This document shows positions 18,295 to 27,751 of a DNA stretch of 64,000 nucleotides, in pieces; position 1 is the stretch's first letter, and the number at the start of each line of letters is the position of its first letter. A program made the translations under genes and the position numbers. Under the pieces are notes generated by a model. The model was not told where the DNA came from. It saw nothing but the letters and a program-made list of their open reading frames with translations, and ran no database searches. The stretch covers positions 5,972-69,971 of the forward strand of contig JAYTOX010000033.1 in the NCBI GenBank assembly GCA_043747595.1, given 5' to 3'. This DNA is from JADKIH01 sp043747595. GTDB lineage: Bacteria; Bacteroidota; Bacteroidia; AKYH767-A; 2013-40CM-41-45.

Positions 18295-21200
18295 TTACGG
18301 TCGAATCAAAGCTACGTTTAATTTAACATTGTTCTCAATCATACTATAGTCTGACGACTCTACTAATTTATCGCCCGTTATATCGTGAAAATTATAGGCA
18401 TTCAGGAAAGTGGTAACAGAATTTTGTAGTTCAGTAAAATCAGAAGTATTTATTAGTCCATCTTTACTTCCTGCAGTGACACCATTACTTACATCTCCGC
18501 TCCATATTGCATACACGCCTGCACTTACATTTACTTCATTCGACCCATATGCTTTACTAATTGCATTCGAAAAATCATACGATCCATTTGAAGTCATTGT
18601 AACCGCACTTGCACTCCAAGTTTCAAGCGCATTTCGATGTTTGATAACAAGATAATACGACAACCCTAGTTCGCTCGATAGAAATGAAAACACACCATTA
18701 CCACTTAAATCAATAGTAGAAGTAGAAATATCGACAGTTGCAAATGGTGAAGTACTATTATGCAATTCGATGGCTACAGTGTCACAAAGGGTCGGATAAA
18801 GAATTGGATCAACACAGGCTCTCATAGTTCCACTGCCTAAATAAAAGCCTTGTATCAACAGCTTAACATTGAAAGAAAAACTACACGAATTTATTGTGAT
18901 ATTTGTTCCATTGTTATTTCCGATAACAGCAGGTGAAGAAGAAACAATTCTAATTCGGTACGCACTTCCAATAGATACACTAGATGGAATAAAAGCTGAG
19001 ATTGTTCCACTTGTAACAGACGACAACGTTCCAATAGATATTGGACTTGAAAAACTTCCGGCAGCATCGCTCAATTGAGCTGTAAAAATATTACCTGAAT
19101 TGTAGTTACAAACTACAGTAAATGGAATATTGACTGATGAATTCTTGCACTGAGAAGATGAGATACTTCCATTTGTTATAACAGGGAGATTTGGATCAAC
19201 GATTACAGTCACCGATTGATTATTTGTTGTACACCCATTTGCATCGACGGTATATGAATAAACAACATTCACCGGACTAGACGTTGTATTAATAAGTGCC
19301 TCGTTTGGATTTGAAGTTTGAGGAATTGTAATAGCAGTATTACTTATTCCGGCAACAGCAGCGCGAGTCCAAGTGAAAGTAGCAGTAGTGAAATTAGAAG
19401 TTGGCGTGTAAGTAAACAAATTGCCGGTACAGATAGTTGGCGGAGTAAGTGAACTACTTAAAGTGGCAGAAGAATAAACTGTAAAAGCAATTGGATCAGA
19501 TGCAATTCCATTTGCTGTAACCACCAGTGAATAATTTCCGGCCGGCACTGTTGCAGGAATTGTAAATTGAGTTGTATCTGGTAAATTTCCTCTACGAACA
19601 CCCGTACTATTCCAGTTAAATGTTCGTACATAATAAACATTAGAACCGGAAGTTAAGCGAATCACAGGATAGTTAGAAGACATCTGCCAATCGTCGCCGT
19701 AGTTGGCTCCTTCGGAAATGCCATTGAATTTCGTTCCTGTAATTGTATATGCATTACAACCATTCGCAATCACATTACTGATTGTTGGTTTACCTGCAAC
19801 AAGTGGTGTACCTGAAGGCGAATAAATATAATATTGCGAAGAACCTTGTCTTGAATACAAAATATTTCCATCAGGAAGATCCAAAAAATTCGTTACGTAG
19901 CTGCTAATGTTTAATGATGTTCCACCACCTGGAGCATTGATAAGCGTATATGTATTTGTCAAATAATCAAATTCGTAAAATGAAGTAGGTGGCGGAAAAT
20001 GATTTGCAGAAGTAGGAATCAATGAAACACTTAATAATATTTTTCCATTTACCATCATTGCACCCGGGGCATCGGGCTGACCTTTGCCGCTAGGAACATC
20101 AGGACCTGCTGCCCAAGAACCCGGACTAGCAGTTCCGGAAGGAGTGTAATAAGCAGTCTTACCGGTTGCACCAACAAAAAATGCACGACCATCAGGTAAT
20201 AGAATTGCAACACCCGACTCATCACCAAATGCATCGTATAACTGAACCGGAACAGTTGCATCAACCACCCAAGTATTACTTGCAGGAATATATCTTTCCG
20301 AATTTGTACTAAGGCGATCGATAAATAAAATACTGTTATCAGTTAATTTTACCCACGACGATTCATTATGAATTCCATTACAAGTAGGACCAGTTGCGTA
20401 GGTATTAGTAGTCGGATTGTAAATAGTTGTTCCTCTTAAAGTACCAGCAACTAATGCTTGAAGAACCCTTCCATCTTCGAGAATTGCTGAATTGGCATCA
20501 CTAACATTAGCACTAGGATTTGGTGTTGCCGTCCAAGTGTTATTTATAGGATTATAAACCTCACCTTTTGCCAGTCCTGTTCCATACTCACCACCTGCTA
20601 CATAAACTCTTCCATCTTTTAAAATTTGTGTCGAAAAATAAAGTCGGGTACTTGTCATTGCCGCTAACGTTGACCAAGTACCATTCACATAACTCCCTTG
20701 TGCATTCGGTGTAAGTTTATTCCATAAGTTGCCATAGCCGTCTGTTCCTCCAGCGCTGGTCTTACACATAATTGTTCCGTCTGACAATAGTAGCATCACT
20801 CCTCCACTGGCAGATGGAGCAGCATTAGGTAATGCAGTCCAACTTCCAACTTGAGAAATTGTTTGCGAACCTGGAGGACAAGTAACACTTGGAACTCGAG
20901 TGCCCATAGTACCTGTTCCAATTATTTGCGTGCAGCAACCTGATAACGCATCGCCTAAAGTTGCGGTAGATTTAATATCATAAGTTACCCAAAAGTAATT
21001 TGTTCCTTCACTGAGAGTAGCAGAACCGGTGACGGTGTAACTTCCATTTGGTCCTGTAAAAGTTGAACCGTATTGAGTCGTACTGCTAAACGTACTACTG
21101 TTTCCGGTAAAATATATTTTTGCATTCGTAATATCGCCTGAAGGATTTGTGCAACCTGCAGTAGAAAAAGTCATAGAGCTAACACTATATGGAGTACTCG

Positions 21201-22071
21201 TTCCGCTCGTAACTACTTGCACTTGCAAAATTTGATTCCCTGTTGTGTTTGCAGAAACCGCTTGCGTATTATTCAAAAATGCAGTAGTAGCAGAAGTATA
21301 TGTCATTGCCACTGCAGCACCCGGAGTCCAAGTATAAGTAGTTCCAAGTGCAGGAAAATTTGTTGATGACATATTTGCTACAGCAGAAAGAGATGTTCCT
21401 GCAACAGAACTACTCCATGTAGTAGTTCCATTCGTAATACTTCGAATATTGTAGTCAGAAGTTATGCTTCCCAACAAACCAATATTCCCGGCTTCACCGG
21501 CTACATCTGCACATGTATTTGCACCCATAACAGTTGCATCAGTCGACGAGCCCCAAACCACTTGCACAGTGTTACTAGTTTCATTTAAAATAATTTGAAA
21601 CGTCCAGTGATTCTGATTAGTATTTCCATAATGATCGCAATCAGTCCACTGAACAACATATTGCCGATTGGGAGCTGTACCTCTTGAATTATAAATAATA
21701 GTAGATGTAGCACTCGCACCAACCAGATCAGTTCCATATCCGGCAATAGAATTAATAGCACTAGTTTGTAGTCCACAATAAACATCTGCGTTTACGCCGC
21801 CAAGTGTAATAAATCCATTGGCATTGATCCCAAGAGTAGTATAATTCGTTCCGTTATAATTAAAAGAAAATGGAATTGTTAATAATGCAGAAGAACCATC
21901 ATCCCAAGAACTGGAATACAAAGTTGTTCCGGTGATGGCAGTATAATTTCCAATGGAATTTGAAAAAACATAATTCGATACAACAGCTTTCGAAGAAAAA
22001 CCTGATATCAAAATTAATAAAAGTAAAAAATAGTGAAAATGTGTTACTCGGTAATATATTTTCATGCACAT
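18295..22071 (-). CDS. Giant secreted kelch/galactose-oxidase-like protein with dockerin-like C-terminus
   Basis: This 1258-residue protein has a signal peptide in residues ~8-30; an alternative start at 22065 loses only two residues. An N-terminal beta domain and a BNR-like N-terminal domain (residues ~260-400, ending SVTCPPGSQTIS) are followed by kelch repeats from ~410 to 790 (DGRVYVAGGEYGTG, DGRVLQALVAG, DGRAFFVGATG). A galactose-oxidase-type C-terminal domain (EGANYGDDWQMSSNYPVIRL) and Ig-like segments come next. The end is not a T9SS A-type domain but a calcium-binding dockerin-like pair (KDGLINTSDFTEL, DKLVESSDYSMIENN) finishing NVALIRP. Surface or extracellular binding/oxidation of glycans is inferred. 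The Cys-Tyr active site of galactose oxidase was not verified. Confidence 0.8.
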   Translation of the reverse strand: MCMKIYYRVTHFHYFLLLLILISGFSSKAVVSNYVFSNSIGNYTAITGTTLYSSSWDDGSSALLTIPFSFNYNGTNYTTLGINANGFITLGGVNADVYCGLQTSAINSIAGYGTDLVGASATSTIIYNSRGTAPNRQYVVQWTDCDHYGNTNQNHWTFQIILNETSNTVQVVWGSSTDATVMGANTCADVAGEAGNIGLLGSITSDYNIRSITNGTTTWSSSVAGTSLSAVANMSSTNFPALGTTYTWTPGAAVAMTYTSATTAFLNNTQAVSANTTGNQILQVQVVTSGTSTPYSVSSMTFSTAGCTNPSGDITNAKIYFTGNSSTFSSTTQYGSTFTGPNGSYTVTGSATLSEGTNYFWVTYDIKSTATLGDALSGCCTQIIGTGTMGTRVPSVTCPPGSQTISQVGSWTALPNAAPSASGGVMLLLSDGTIMCKTSAGGTDGYGNLWNKLTPNAQGSYVNGTWSTLAAMTSTRLYFSTQILKDGRVYVAGGEYGTGLAKGEVYNPINNTWTATPNPSANVSDANSAILEDGRVLQALVAGTLRGTTIYNPTTNTYATGPTCNGIHNESSWVKLTDNSILFIDRLSTNSERYIPASNTWVVDATVPVQLYDAFGDESGVAILLPDGRAFFVGATGKTAYYTPSGTASPGSWAAGPDVPSGKGQPDAPGAMMVNGKILLSVSLIPTSANHFPPPTSFYEFDYLTNTYTLINAPGGGTSLNISSYVTNFLDLPDGNILYSRQGSSQYYIYSPSGTPLVAGKPTISNVIANGCNAYTITGTKFNGISEGANYGDDWQMSSNYPVIRLTSGSNVYYVRTFNWNSTGVRRGNLPDTTQFTIPATVPAGNYSLVVTANGIASDPIAFTVYSSATLSSSLTPPTICTGNLFTYTPTSNFTTATFTWTRAAVAGISNTAITIPQTSNPNEALINTTSSPVNVVYSYTVDANGCTTNNQSVTVIVDPNLPVITNGSISSSQCKNSSVNIPFTVVCNYNSGNIFTAQLSDAAGSFSSPISIGTLSSVTSGTISAFIPSSVSIGSAYRIRIVSSSPAVIGNNNGTNITINSCSFSFNVKLLIQGFYLGSGTMRACVDPILYPTLCDTVAIELHNSTSPFATVDISTSTIDLSGNGVFSFLSSELGLSYYLVIKHRNALETWSASAVTMTSNGSYDFSNAISKAYGSNEVNVSAGVYAIWSGDVSNGVTAGSKDGLINTSDFTELQNSVTTFLNAYNFHDITGDKLVESSDYSMIENNVKLNVALIRP

Positions 22072-22558
22072 GACATTAATAATTATTTTCTTTACTTTTA
22101 AAACTGAAATGATAAATCAGAACTATTTTTATCAAAATATATGTATTGAAAAACAAAATTTTGAACCAATTGAAAAGTCAAACTATTCATTTGATGATTT
22201 CCGGCACAATTCCTTTTAACTAAAATACAGGTAGCCATGTATTCCTCGCACATAACTATGCATATTTAAGAAATTTTATCCGTTTGGAGAAATTTTTTAC
22301 CTCTGTAAATAAGAAATACTCACCTAAAATCCCTCTGAAAACAACCTAAATCAAAATACTTGTTAATTTCCTTTACGAACCATCTACTATGATTGGTAAA
22401 AATTGCAAAAATTGGATGAAATAAAATTAAACCCTATTATTTTTATCTATTAAAACGATCTCTTTCCAAATTTACCTGGCGTATTTTTGAAAATACAAGC
22501 AGATAAAAGTAGCTTTGCAGAAATTTAAAATAAAAAATCAAGAACAGTAACATCCATT
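22072..22558. other. Intergenic region between divergent genes
   Basis: A/T-rich DNA with no convincing gene or RNA. The only signal I can support is the promoter at 22486-22517 for the pseudouridine synthase. A TTTG-containing stretch near 22133 could serve the minus-strand gene but does not fit the consensus. Confidence 0.5.
22486..22517 (+). promoter_or_regulatory. Bacteroidota-type promoter of the pseudouridine synthase gene
   Basis: TTTG at 22486-22489 and TAGCTTTG at 22510-22517 are 20 bp apart, a full match to the Bacteroidota consensus. Transcription would begin near 22524, about 35 nt before ATG 22559. Confidence 0.7.
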
Positions 22559-23125
22559 ATGATCAAACACCAACACTTTATTTTGCATAAACCATTCGGA
22601 TATCTAAGTCAATTTGTTTGTGAGCTAAAGAAGAAAAAACTCTTAGGTGAATTACATAATTTTCCGGAAGGAACAATGGCTATCGGGCGACTTGACGAAG
22701 AAAGTGAAGGATTAATTTTACTTACTACCGATGGACTGGTAAGTGAAAGTATTCGAAGCAAAAAAATTGAGAAGGAATATTATGTTCAGATTGATGGAAT
22801 ACTTGATGACGAATCATTAATAAAATTGCAACAAGGTGTAGAAATTGGAATACGTGATGTTAAATATATGACGTTACCTTGTAAAGTTCTACGACTAGAA
22901 TCTGTTCCCGATTTCCCTCCAAGAACAAGAAAAATACGTGATGATCGACACGGACCAACGAGTTGGATATCTATTACAATTGGTGAAGGAAAATACAGAC
23001 AAGTAAGAAAAATGACAGCTGCTGTTGGATGTCCGACATTACGCTTGATAAGAGTTAGAGTTGGCAACAATCATTTAAACAACATGAAAGCAGGAGACGT
23101 TATTGAAGTAGAAAGTTTCTCATAG
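22559..23125 (+). CDS. RluE/RsuA-family rRNA pseudouridine synthase
   Basis: This 188-residue enzyme would isomerise a specific uridine of rRNA to pseudouridine. The catalytic motif GRLDEESEGLILLT carries the essential Asp46; family landmarks HKPFGYLSQF near the N-terminus, KEYYVQIDG, GKYRQVRKMTAAVGCPTLRL and LIRVRVGN follow in order. The length and absence of an S4 domain fit the RluE type (in E. coli, 23S U2457) rather than RsuA. It is transcribed alone from its own promoter and converges with the next gene. Confidence 0.9.
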   Translation: MIKHQHFILHKPFGYLSQFVCELKKKKLLGELHNFPEGTMAIGRLDEESEGLILLTTDGLVSESIRSKKIEKEYYVQIDGILDDESLIKLQQGVEIGIRDVKYMTLPCKVLRLESVPDFPPRTRKIRDDRHGPTSWISITIGEGKYRQVRKMTAAVGCPTLRLIRVRVGNNHLNNMKAGDVIEVESFS

Positions 23126-23155
23126 TTAAATTTTCCCAGATTAAAAAAGACATCC

Positions 23156-24235
23156 TTATTTTACTTTATAGTGTACTCCCCAATAAAGAACTCGATCTGC
23201 ATCTTTCAGCGTACAATTCAAATTGTTTTTATAAATAGTACACGAATTTTCATCAAAAGGTCCGAACTTAATTCTTATCGCTTTTATTAATTCATTGTCT
23301 TCCTTTAAGCCGTAATAAATACCATTTGTTTCCAGCACGTAACTTCGTTCATTGTAACTACCATGAGAGATACATTCTAAGTAAATATTTCCAAATAAAT
23401 TAACTTTCATATTAAAAGGCGAATCGGCAGCATAGTTTATTTTTGAATATAATGTTTTCTCCGAATAAGGATTGGCATGTGCGCTGCCATAAATTAATAA
23501 ATTCAAATTGCCCGATGTTGATATTCCATTATTAATTAACTCGAGAATACGGCTGTAAACAGCTTTGTCACGAACTTCTAAATTATCGGAATTCTGTAAG
23601 GCAGACAGTACAAAATTCGCTTCTTTCAATTTCGATTTAAAATCTTTATTTGGCTGATTGATACTTAACTTTTGAATATACTTTTTAAAAGTAAATAAGT
23701 CTGCTTCATCTAACCCTTGAACTTTGATACCATAGATAAACGATTTAATAACACTTAAATCAATTTCATTGGCAGCTAAAATATTCTTTAACTCATAAAA
23801 ATAATTTTTATATGCTTCCAACCTTCCTCCTGCATTGCCGTGATCATATTCAAAGTCTGTTGCAATAAATCGTATATTCCGATTTAAATTTTTTATTTCC
23901 CGATAAAATTCTTTTTTCTGTTTATCGCTTCGAAGGATCGAATCAATTAATATTTCATTCGACGAATTGATGTATTTATTAATAAAATAAGCAATTGTAA
24001 ATGGAGCTTCTATAAAAACATTTAGCGTATCGCTAGTAGAAAAATGCTGAGTAAGTTTGGCAATAACATCTACATACTCCGGGAGATTAGTTTTTACTTC
24101 GTGACTTTCAGTAACGAACAATAATTTTCCCTTCAAACTATCGATCTCAGGATTAAACTGATCAGTATTTATTGTTTGCGCAATACATTGAAAAAATGTC
24201 ATGCGAACAATCAGTACAACAATAAATATTCTCAT
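23156..24235 (-). CDS. Secreted EreA/ChaN-like protein
   Basis: This 359-residue protein has a signal peptide (MRIFIVVLIVRMTFFQCIAQ). The body resembles the erythromycin-esterase/ChaN-like superfamily: LLFVTESHEVKTNLPEYV (compare GE-H motifs), NVFIEAP, RFIATDFEYDH and LIYGSAHA fall in the expected order and would supply acidic and His residues of the active site. Assignment is by motif order only and is tentative. It starts 23 bases after the subtilase gene, so the two are probably one transcript. The substrate is unknown. Confidence 0.5.
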   Translation of the reverse strand: MRIFIVVLIVRMTFFQCIAQTINTDQFNPEIDSLKGKLLFVTESHEVKTNLPEYVDVIAKLTQHFSTSDTLNVFIEAPFTIAYFINKYINSSNEILIDSILRSDKQKKEFYREIKNLNRNIRFIATDFEYDHGNAGGRLEAYKNYFYELKNILAANEIDLSVIKSFIYGIKVQGLDEADLFTFKKYIQKLSINQPNKDFKSKLKEANFVLSALQNSDNLEVRDKAVYSRILELINNGISTSGNLNLLIYGSAHANPYSEKTLYSKINYAADSPFNMKVNLFGNIYLECISHGSYNERSYVLETNGIYYGLKEDNELIKAIRIKFGPFDENSCTIYKNNLNCTLKDADRVLYWGVHYKVK

Positions 24236-24258
24236 AGAGTTATTTTCTAATCTGCTTC

Positions 24259-26511
24259 CTATTTTTTTAGGAACTTAGTAATTGAACTACCATTCTCAGA
24301 AGAAATTTTAAAATAATAAATTCCATTCGAGATAGCACTAAGATCAATTTTCTTTTTATTGTAGCCACCAACAACAGCCCATGATTGAAGCTCAACGGTT
24401 CTTCCAACAATATCGTAAATAGAGATGGAAAGATTTTCATTTTTCTTACTTACTAAATCAATTGAAAGTAATCCATCAGTTGGATTTGGATAAACCAATA
24501 CATCATAAGCAGGAGTATTAATTGATGATATTCCTGGCGCCAATTGAGCAGCTCTAAGAACTGCACCCATCGCATTCACTTTTCCATTTCCCCAATTGTT
24601 ATTACCTCCTTGTGGTATAACGCCTGTCCAACTATCTTGAATTGCTGTTAACGTATAAATATCTTTCACTTCTTGTGGAGTAAGATCATTTTTTACTTGC
24701 AATAACAAAGCAGTAATTCCTGTAACCGCAGGAGACGACATAGAAGTACCACTCAATTGACCATACGGATAATCGCGATTAGTAGTAGCAAAATGAATTT
24801 TATTTACGACATAAAGATAACTTGCTCCCGTAGACATAAACGCGCTATCGTATGAACTAATCGAAGAACCCACCGTTAGCCCCGGTCCTGTAATATCAGG
24901 TTTGATACGACCATCAACCGTTGGACCATGGCTTGAGAAGGGAACTAAATTTCCTTTAGCTACATACGATGCATACGAATACGATTGCGCACTGATATTC
25001 GTCCATTGAACTTTAGAAGCATATGCTCCTACTGCAATAGCAGAATTAGTAGATGAAATATCTGAAATATTAGAAAGCTGATTGCCATTTACGGCATTGG
25101 AATAGTTGTAAGAACGAAATGCACCGTAGTAGCCAACAGTATTAGAAACAAAACTATTCCATAAATGTATAGTTCCATCACTTCCGGTTATCGATAGTAG
25201 AATTGTATCAGAGATTATTCCACTGTTGATGTCAACAAAAATTCGAGGCTTACCATTGAAATCAGCATGATTCGTTACAACAGAAAGAAACAATGTATCG
25301 TTGTTAGAGCCAATTAGATTTATTGAATGAATGCTATCATCTAAACAAACTGAACCTGTAGAGGCAATTATACTTCCATTTTTCAAAGACACATTCAAAC
25401 AAAATGTTTTTGCCGGCTCTCCCCAAATATCTAACCAAGTTTTTTTTCCTTCAGGACTGTTAGCAATATTTAAAAATGTATTTACAATTGTATCATTAGA
25501 CAAAAATGTTTTTTGAATATGAATTGAATCGGTTCCGTTATTACCCGCCGAACAAACAAATATTTTCCCTGGCCCTGTTAAATTATCGAGCGCTTGACTA
25601 AACAAACTTGTTCCATCGTGCGGACCAAGCGGACTACCCCAACTTAAATTAACGACAGCCGGCTTACTAACAGAAGTAGCATAATCGTACACATAACTGA
25701 TTCCATCGATCATATCAGAAATTCCGGTATTGATCCATTGAGATTTATCAGGCGTCATAGCAACTAAAACTATATCTGACTTATACCCTATTCCTTTAAA
25801 TTTTTTTCCTGCTGTCGGACTACCATAACCAGAACCTGCACAGATTCCAGTAACGTGTGTTCCGTGTGTCTCTTCCAAATTGTCGGTTCCTTGATTCCAC
25901 ATTTGAAGAGTATCTGTAAGCTCTGTTCCATAAGAAAAATTAGCAGGTGATGTGCCCGATGAATTTTTCTGCATCCAAACTCTTTTCACTCGATAATTTG
26001 TTCCGGCAGTATCGAAGAAAGAGGGATGGCCAAAATCAAATCCAACATCAACGACTCCAACAACAACATCTTTTCCGGTATAAGGCATTGGAAGGTTGTA
26101 ACCACTATGTACAGAGTCAACACGCGTATCAATTCTTGCATTATCTAAATTGGGAAATGTTGGAACATCTAATTCTAAATAGGAAATAGTAGAAAGTTCG
26201 GTAAGTTGACGAACTACGTTCAAAGGAATTTGAACCGTGTAAATTAAACCAGCTTTTGTTCCAATTAAAACACCGAGTGATGTTAATTGGCTTTCAAAAA
26301 AAGAAGGAGAAATTTTAATTAGACCGCTAATATAATTTTGATGATTGATTTGCTTATAGACATAACTTTTCGGAAGATCTGTTTCATCAGGATTCATAGC
26401 GAGATATTTTAAAAATATTCGAGTTTGAGGTGAGCAATGATTATTTCCTGATTGAGCAAAAACATTGATTGAAATAATCAATGCTAAAGATAATAAGTAC
26501 ACGTTTTTCAT
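24259..26511 (-). CDS. Secreted subtilisin-like serine protease with T9SS sorting domain
   Basis: This 750-residue S8 family protease has a signal peptide (VYLLSLALIISINVFAQ), a short propeptide-like region and a catalytic domain from ~145 to 640. The triad is Asp155 (GVVDVGFDFGHPSF), His216 (THGTHVTGICAG) and Ser590 (GTSMSSPAVTG); the oxyanion Asn lies in CSAGNNG. An insert of ~130 beta-rich residues lies between the Asn and Ser regions. The last ~82 residues form a T9SS sorting domain (VYPNPTDGLLSI ... YDIVGR ... NGIYYFKI). It would be secreted to the surface and degrade proteins. The EreA/ChaN-like gene follows in the same direction. Confidence 0.93.
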   Translation of the reverse strand: MKNVYLLSLALIISINVFAQSGNNHCSPQTRIFLKYLAMNPDETDLPKSYVYKQINHQNYISGLIKISPSFFESQLTSLGVLIGTKAGLIYTVQIPLNVVRQLTELSTISYLELDVPTFPNLDNARIDTRVDSVHSGYNLPMPYTGKDVVVGVVDVGFDFGHPSFFDTAGTNYRVKRVWMQKNSSGTSPANFSYGTELTDTLQMWNQGTDNLEETHGTHVTGICAGSGYGSPTAGKKFKGIGYKSDIVLVAMTPDKSQWINTGISDMIDGISYVYDYATSVSKPAVVNLSWGSPLGPHDGTSLFSQALDNLTGPGKIFVCSAGNNGTDSIHIQKTFLSNDTIVNTFLNIANSPEGKKTWLDIWGEPAKTFCLNVSLKNGSIIASTGSVCLDDSIHSINLIGSNNDTLFLSVVTNHADFNGKPRIFVDINSGIISDTILLSITGSDGTIHLWNSFVSNTVGYYGAFRSYNYSNAVNGNQLSNISDISSTNSAIAVGAYASKVQWTNISAQSYSYASYVAKGNLVPFSSHGPTVDGRIKPDITGPGLTVGSSISSYDSAFMSTGASYLYVVNKIHFATTNRDYPYGQLSGTSMSSPAVTGITALLLQVKNDLTPQEVKDIYTLTAIQDSWTGVIPQGGNNNWGNGKVNAMGAVLRAAQLAPGISSINTPAYDVLVYPNPTDGLLSIDLVSKKNENLSISIYDIVGRTVELQSWAVVGGYNKKKIDLSAISNGIYYFKISSENGSSITKFLKK

Positions 26512-26615
26512 AAGCTGATTTTATGTTGTAAAAATAGAAAAATTGTGATAAGAAATTCAGGAAAGCTAAATTCATAGCACTCCTTTTTCAACATAAAAGT
26601 CAAGTGCAACAACAG

Positions 26616-27665
26616 TTAAATTTGAACGGGATTACGTTTTACATAATCTTTTACACGAGGCGAAACTTCCGTGGCAAAAAGCTCGATCGAACGCATCATT
26701 TTCTCGTGAGGCATCGTTCCTACACTCATTTGTGCAAGAAAACGAGTGTTACCAAATAATTTGTATTCAGCTATTATTTTTTGAGCCACTTCCTCCGGAT
26801 TTCCAACTACAAGAGAACCTTCTTTGGAGCGCATCCAATCGAATTGATCTTTTGTCATACCTGACCATCCACGTTCTTTTCCTATTGTTGTCATCAATGC
26901 CGCATACGGTGGGTAGAATATTTCGGCAGCTTCTTTTGATGTATCTGCTACGAAGCAATGCGAATTAATACCCAACTCCAACTTATGCAGATCGTGACCT
27001 GCTAACTTATACGTCTCTTTGTAAAGATCGGTGAAGCCTACAAATTTACTTGGGCTACCACCGATAATTGCCAGTGCCAGAGGCAAACCAAGTTTACCGG
27101 CACGAATAGCAGATTGCGGAGTACCTCCTACAGCAATCCAAATTGGAATTTCTTTTTGATAAGGGCGCGGATACACACCTGCATTTTTCAACGATGGACG
27201 TAATTTCCCTTCCCAACTTACTTTTTCATTTTTATTAATGGCAAGCAGCAAATTTAATTTTTCGGAAAATAAAGTATCGTAATCCTCGAGATCATAACCA
27301 AACAAGGGAAATGATTCGATGAAAGAACCTCTGCCCGCCATTATCTCTGCCCTTCCTTCACTAAGCAAATCGACTGTTGCAAAACTTTGAAAGACACGCA
27401 CAGGATCATCAGAACTTAAAACAGTGACAGCACTTGAGAGACGAATATTTTTTGTTTTCACAGCAGCAGCAGCAAGTACAACTGCCGGAGCAGAAACTAA
27501 AAATTCGTGACGATGATGTTCACCTATAGCAAATACATCCAAACCAAGTTGATCTGCTAATTCTATTTCCTTTATCAAATTTTTCATACGCTCACTGTCG
27601 GAATATTTTTTTCCTGTAACAGGATCCGGAGTAGCTTCTACGAAAGTGTAAATTCCTAATTGCAT
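26616..27665 (-). CDS. LLM-class flavin-dependent oxidoreductase
   Basis: This 349-residue protein has the luciferase-like monooxygenase TIM-barrel fold: LGLDVFAIGEHHRHEFLVSAP near the N-terminus, then TKNIRLSSAVTVLSSDDPVRVFQ and the conserved GRAEIMAGRGSF loop. IPIWIAVGGTPQSAIRAGKLG follows, and the C-terminal part (VGNPEEVAQKIIAEY) is typical. It would use FMN (or F420 in other phyla) to oxidise an unknown substrate. No partner flavin reductase is adjacent. It is a single gene, 86 bases downstream of the dioxygenase gene. Confidence 0.9.
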   Translation of the reverse strand: MQLGIYTFVEATPDPVTGKKYSDSERMKNLIKEIELADQLGLDVFAIGEHHRHEFLVSAPAVVLAAAAVKTKNIRLSSAVTVLSSDDPVRVFQSFATVDLLSEGRAEIMAGRGSFIESFPLFGYDLEDYDTLFSEKLNLLLAINKNEKVSWEGKLRPSLKNAGVYPRPYQKEIPIWIAVGGTPQSAIRAGKLGLPLALAIIGGSPSKFVGFTDLYKETYKLAGHDLHKLELGINSHCFVADTSKEAAEIFYPPYAALMTTIGKERGWSGMTKDQFDWMRSKEGSLVVGNPEEVAQKIIAEYKLFGNTRFLAQMSVGTMPHEKMMRSIELFATEVSPRVKDYVKRNPVQI

Positions 27666-27751
27666 AATTTATTTTTAATAGAAATCGTGTCAAATTATTT
27701 TTGTGAAATAATAATTGTCAAAAACATTTTACTTTAACAACTGAAGAACCA

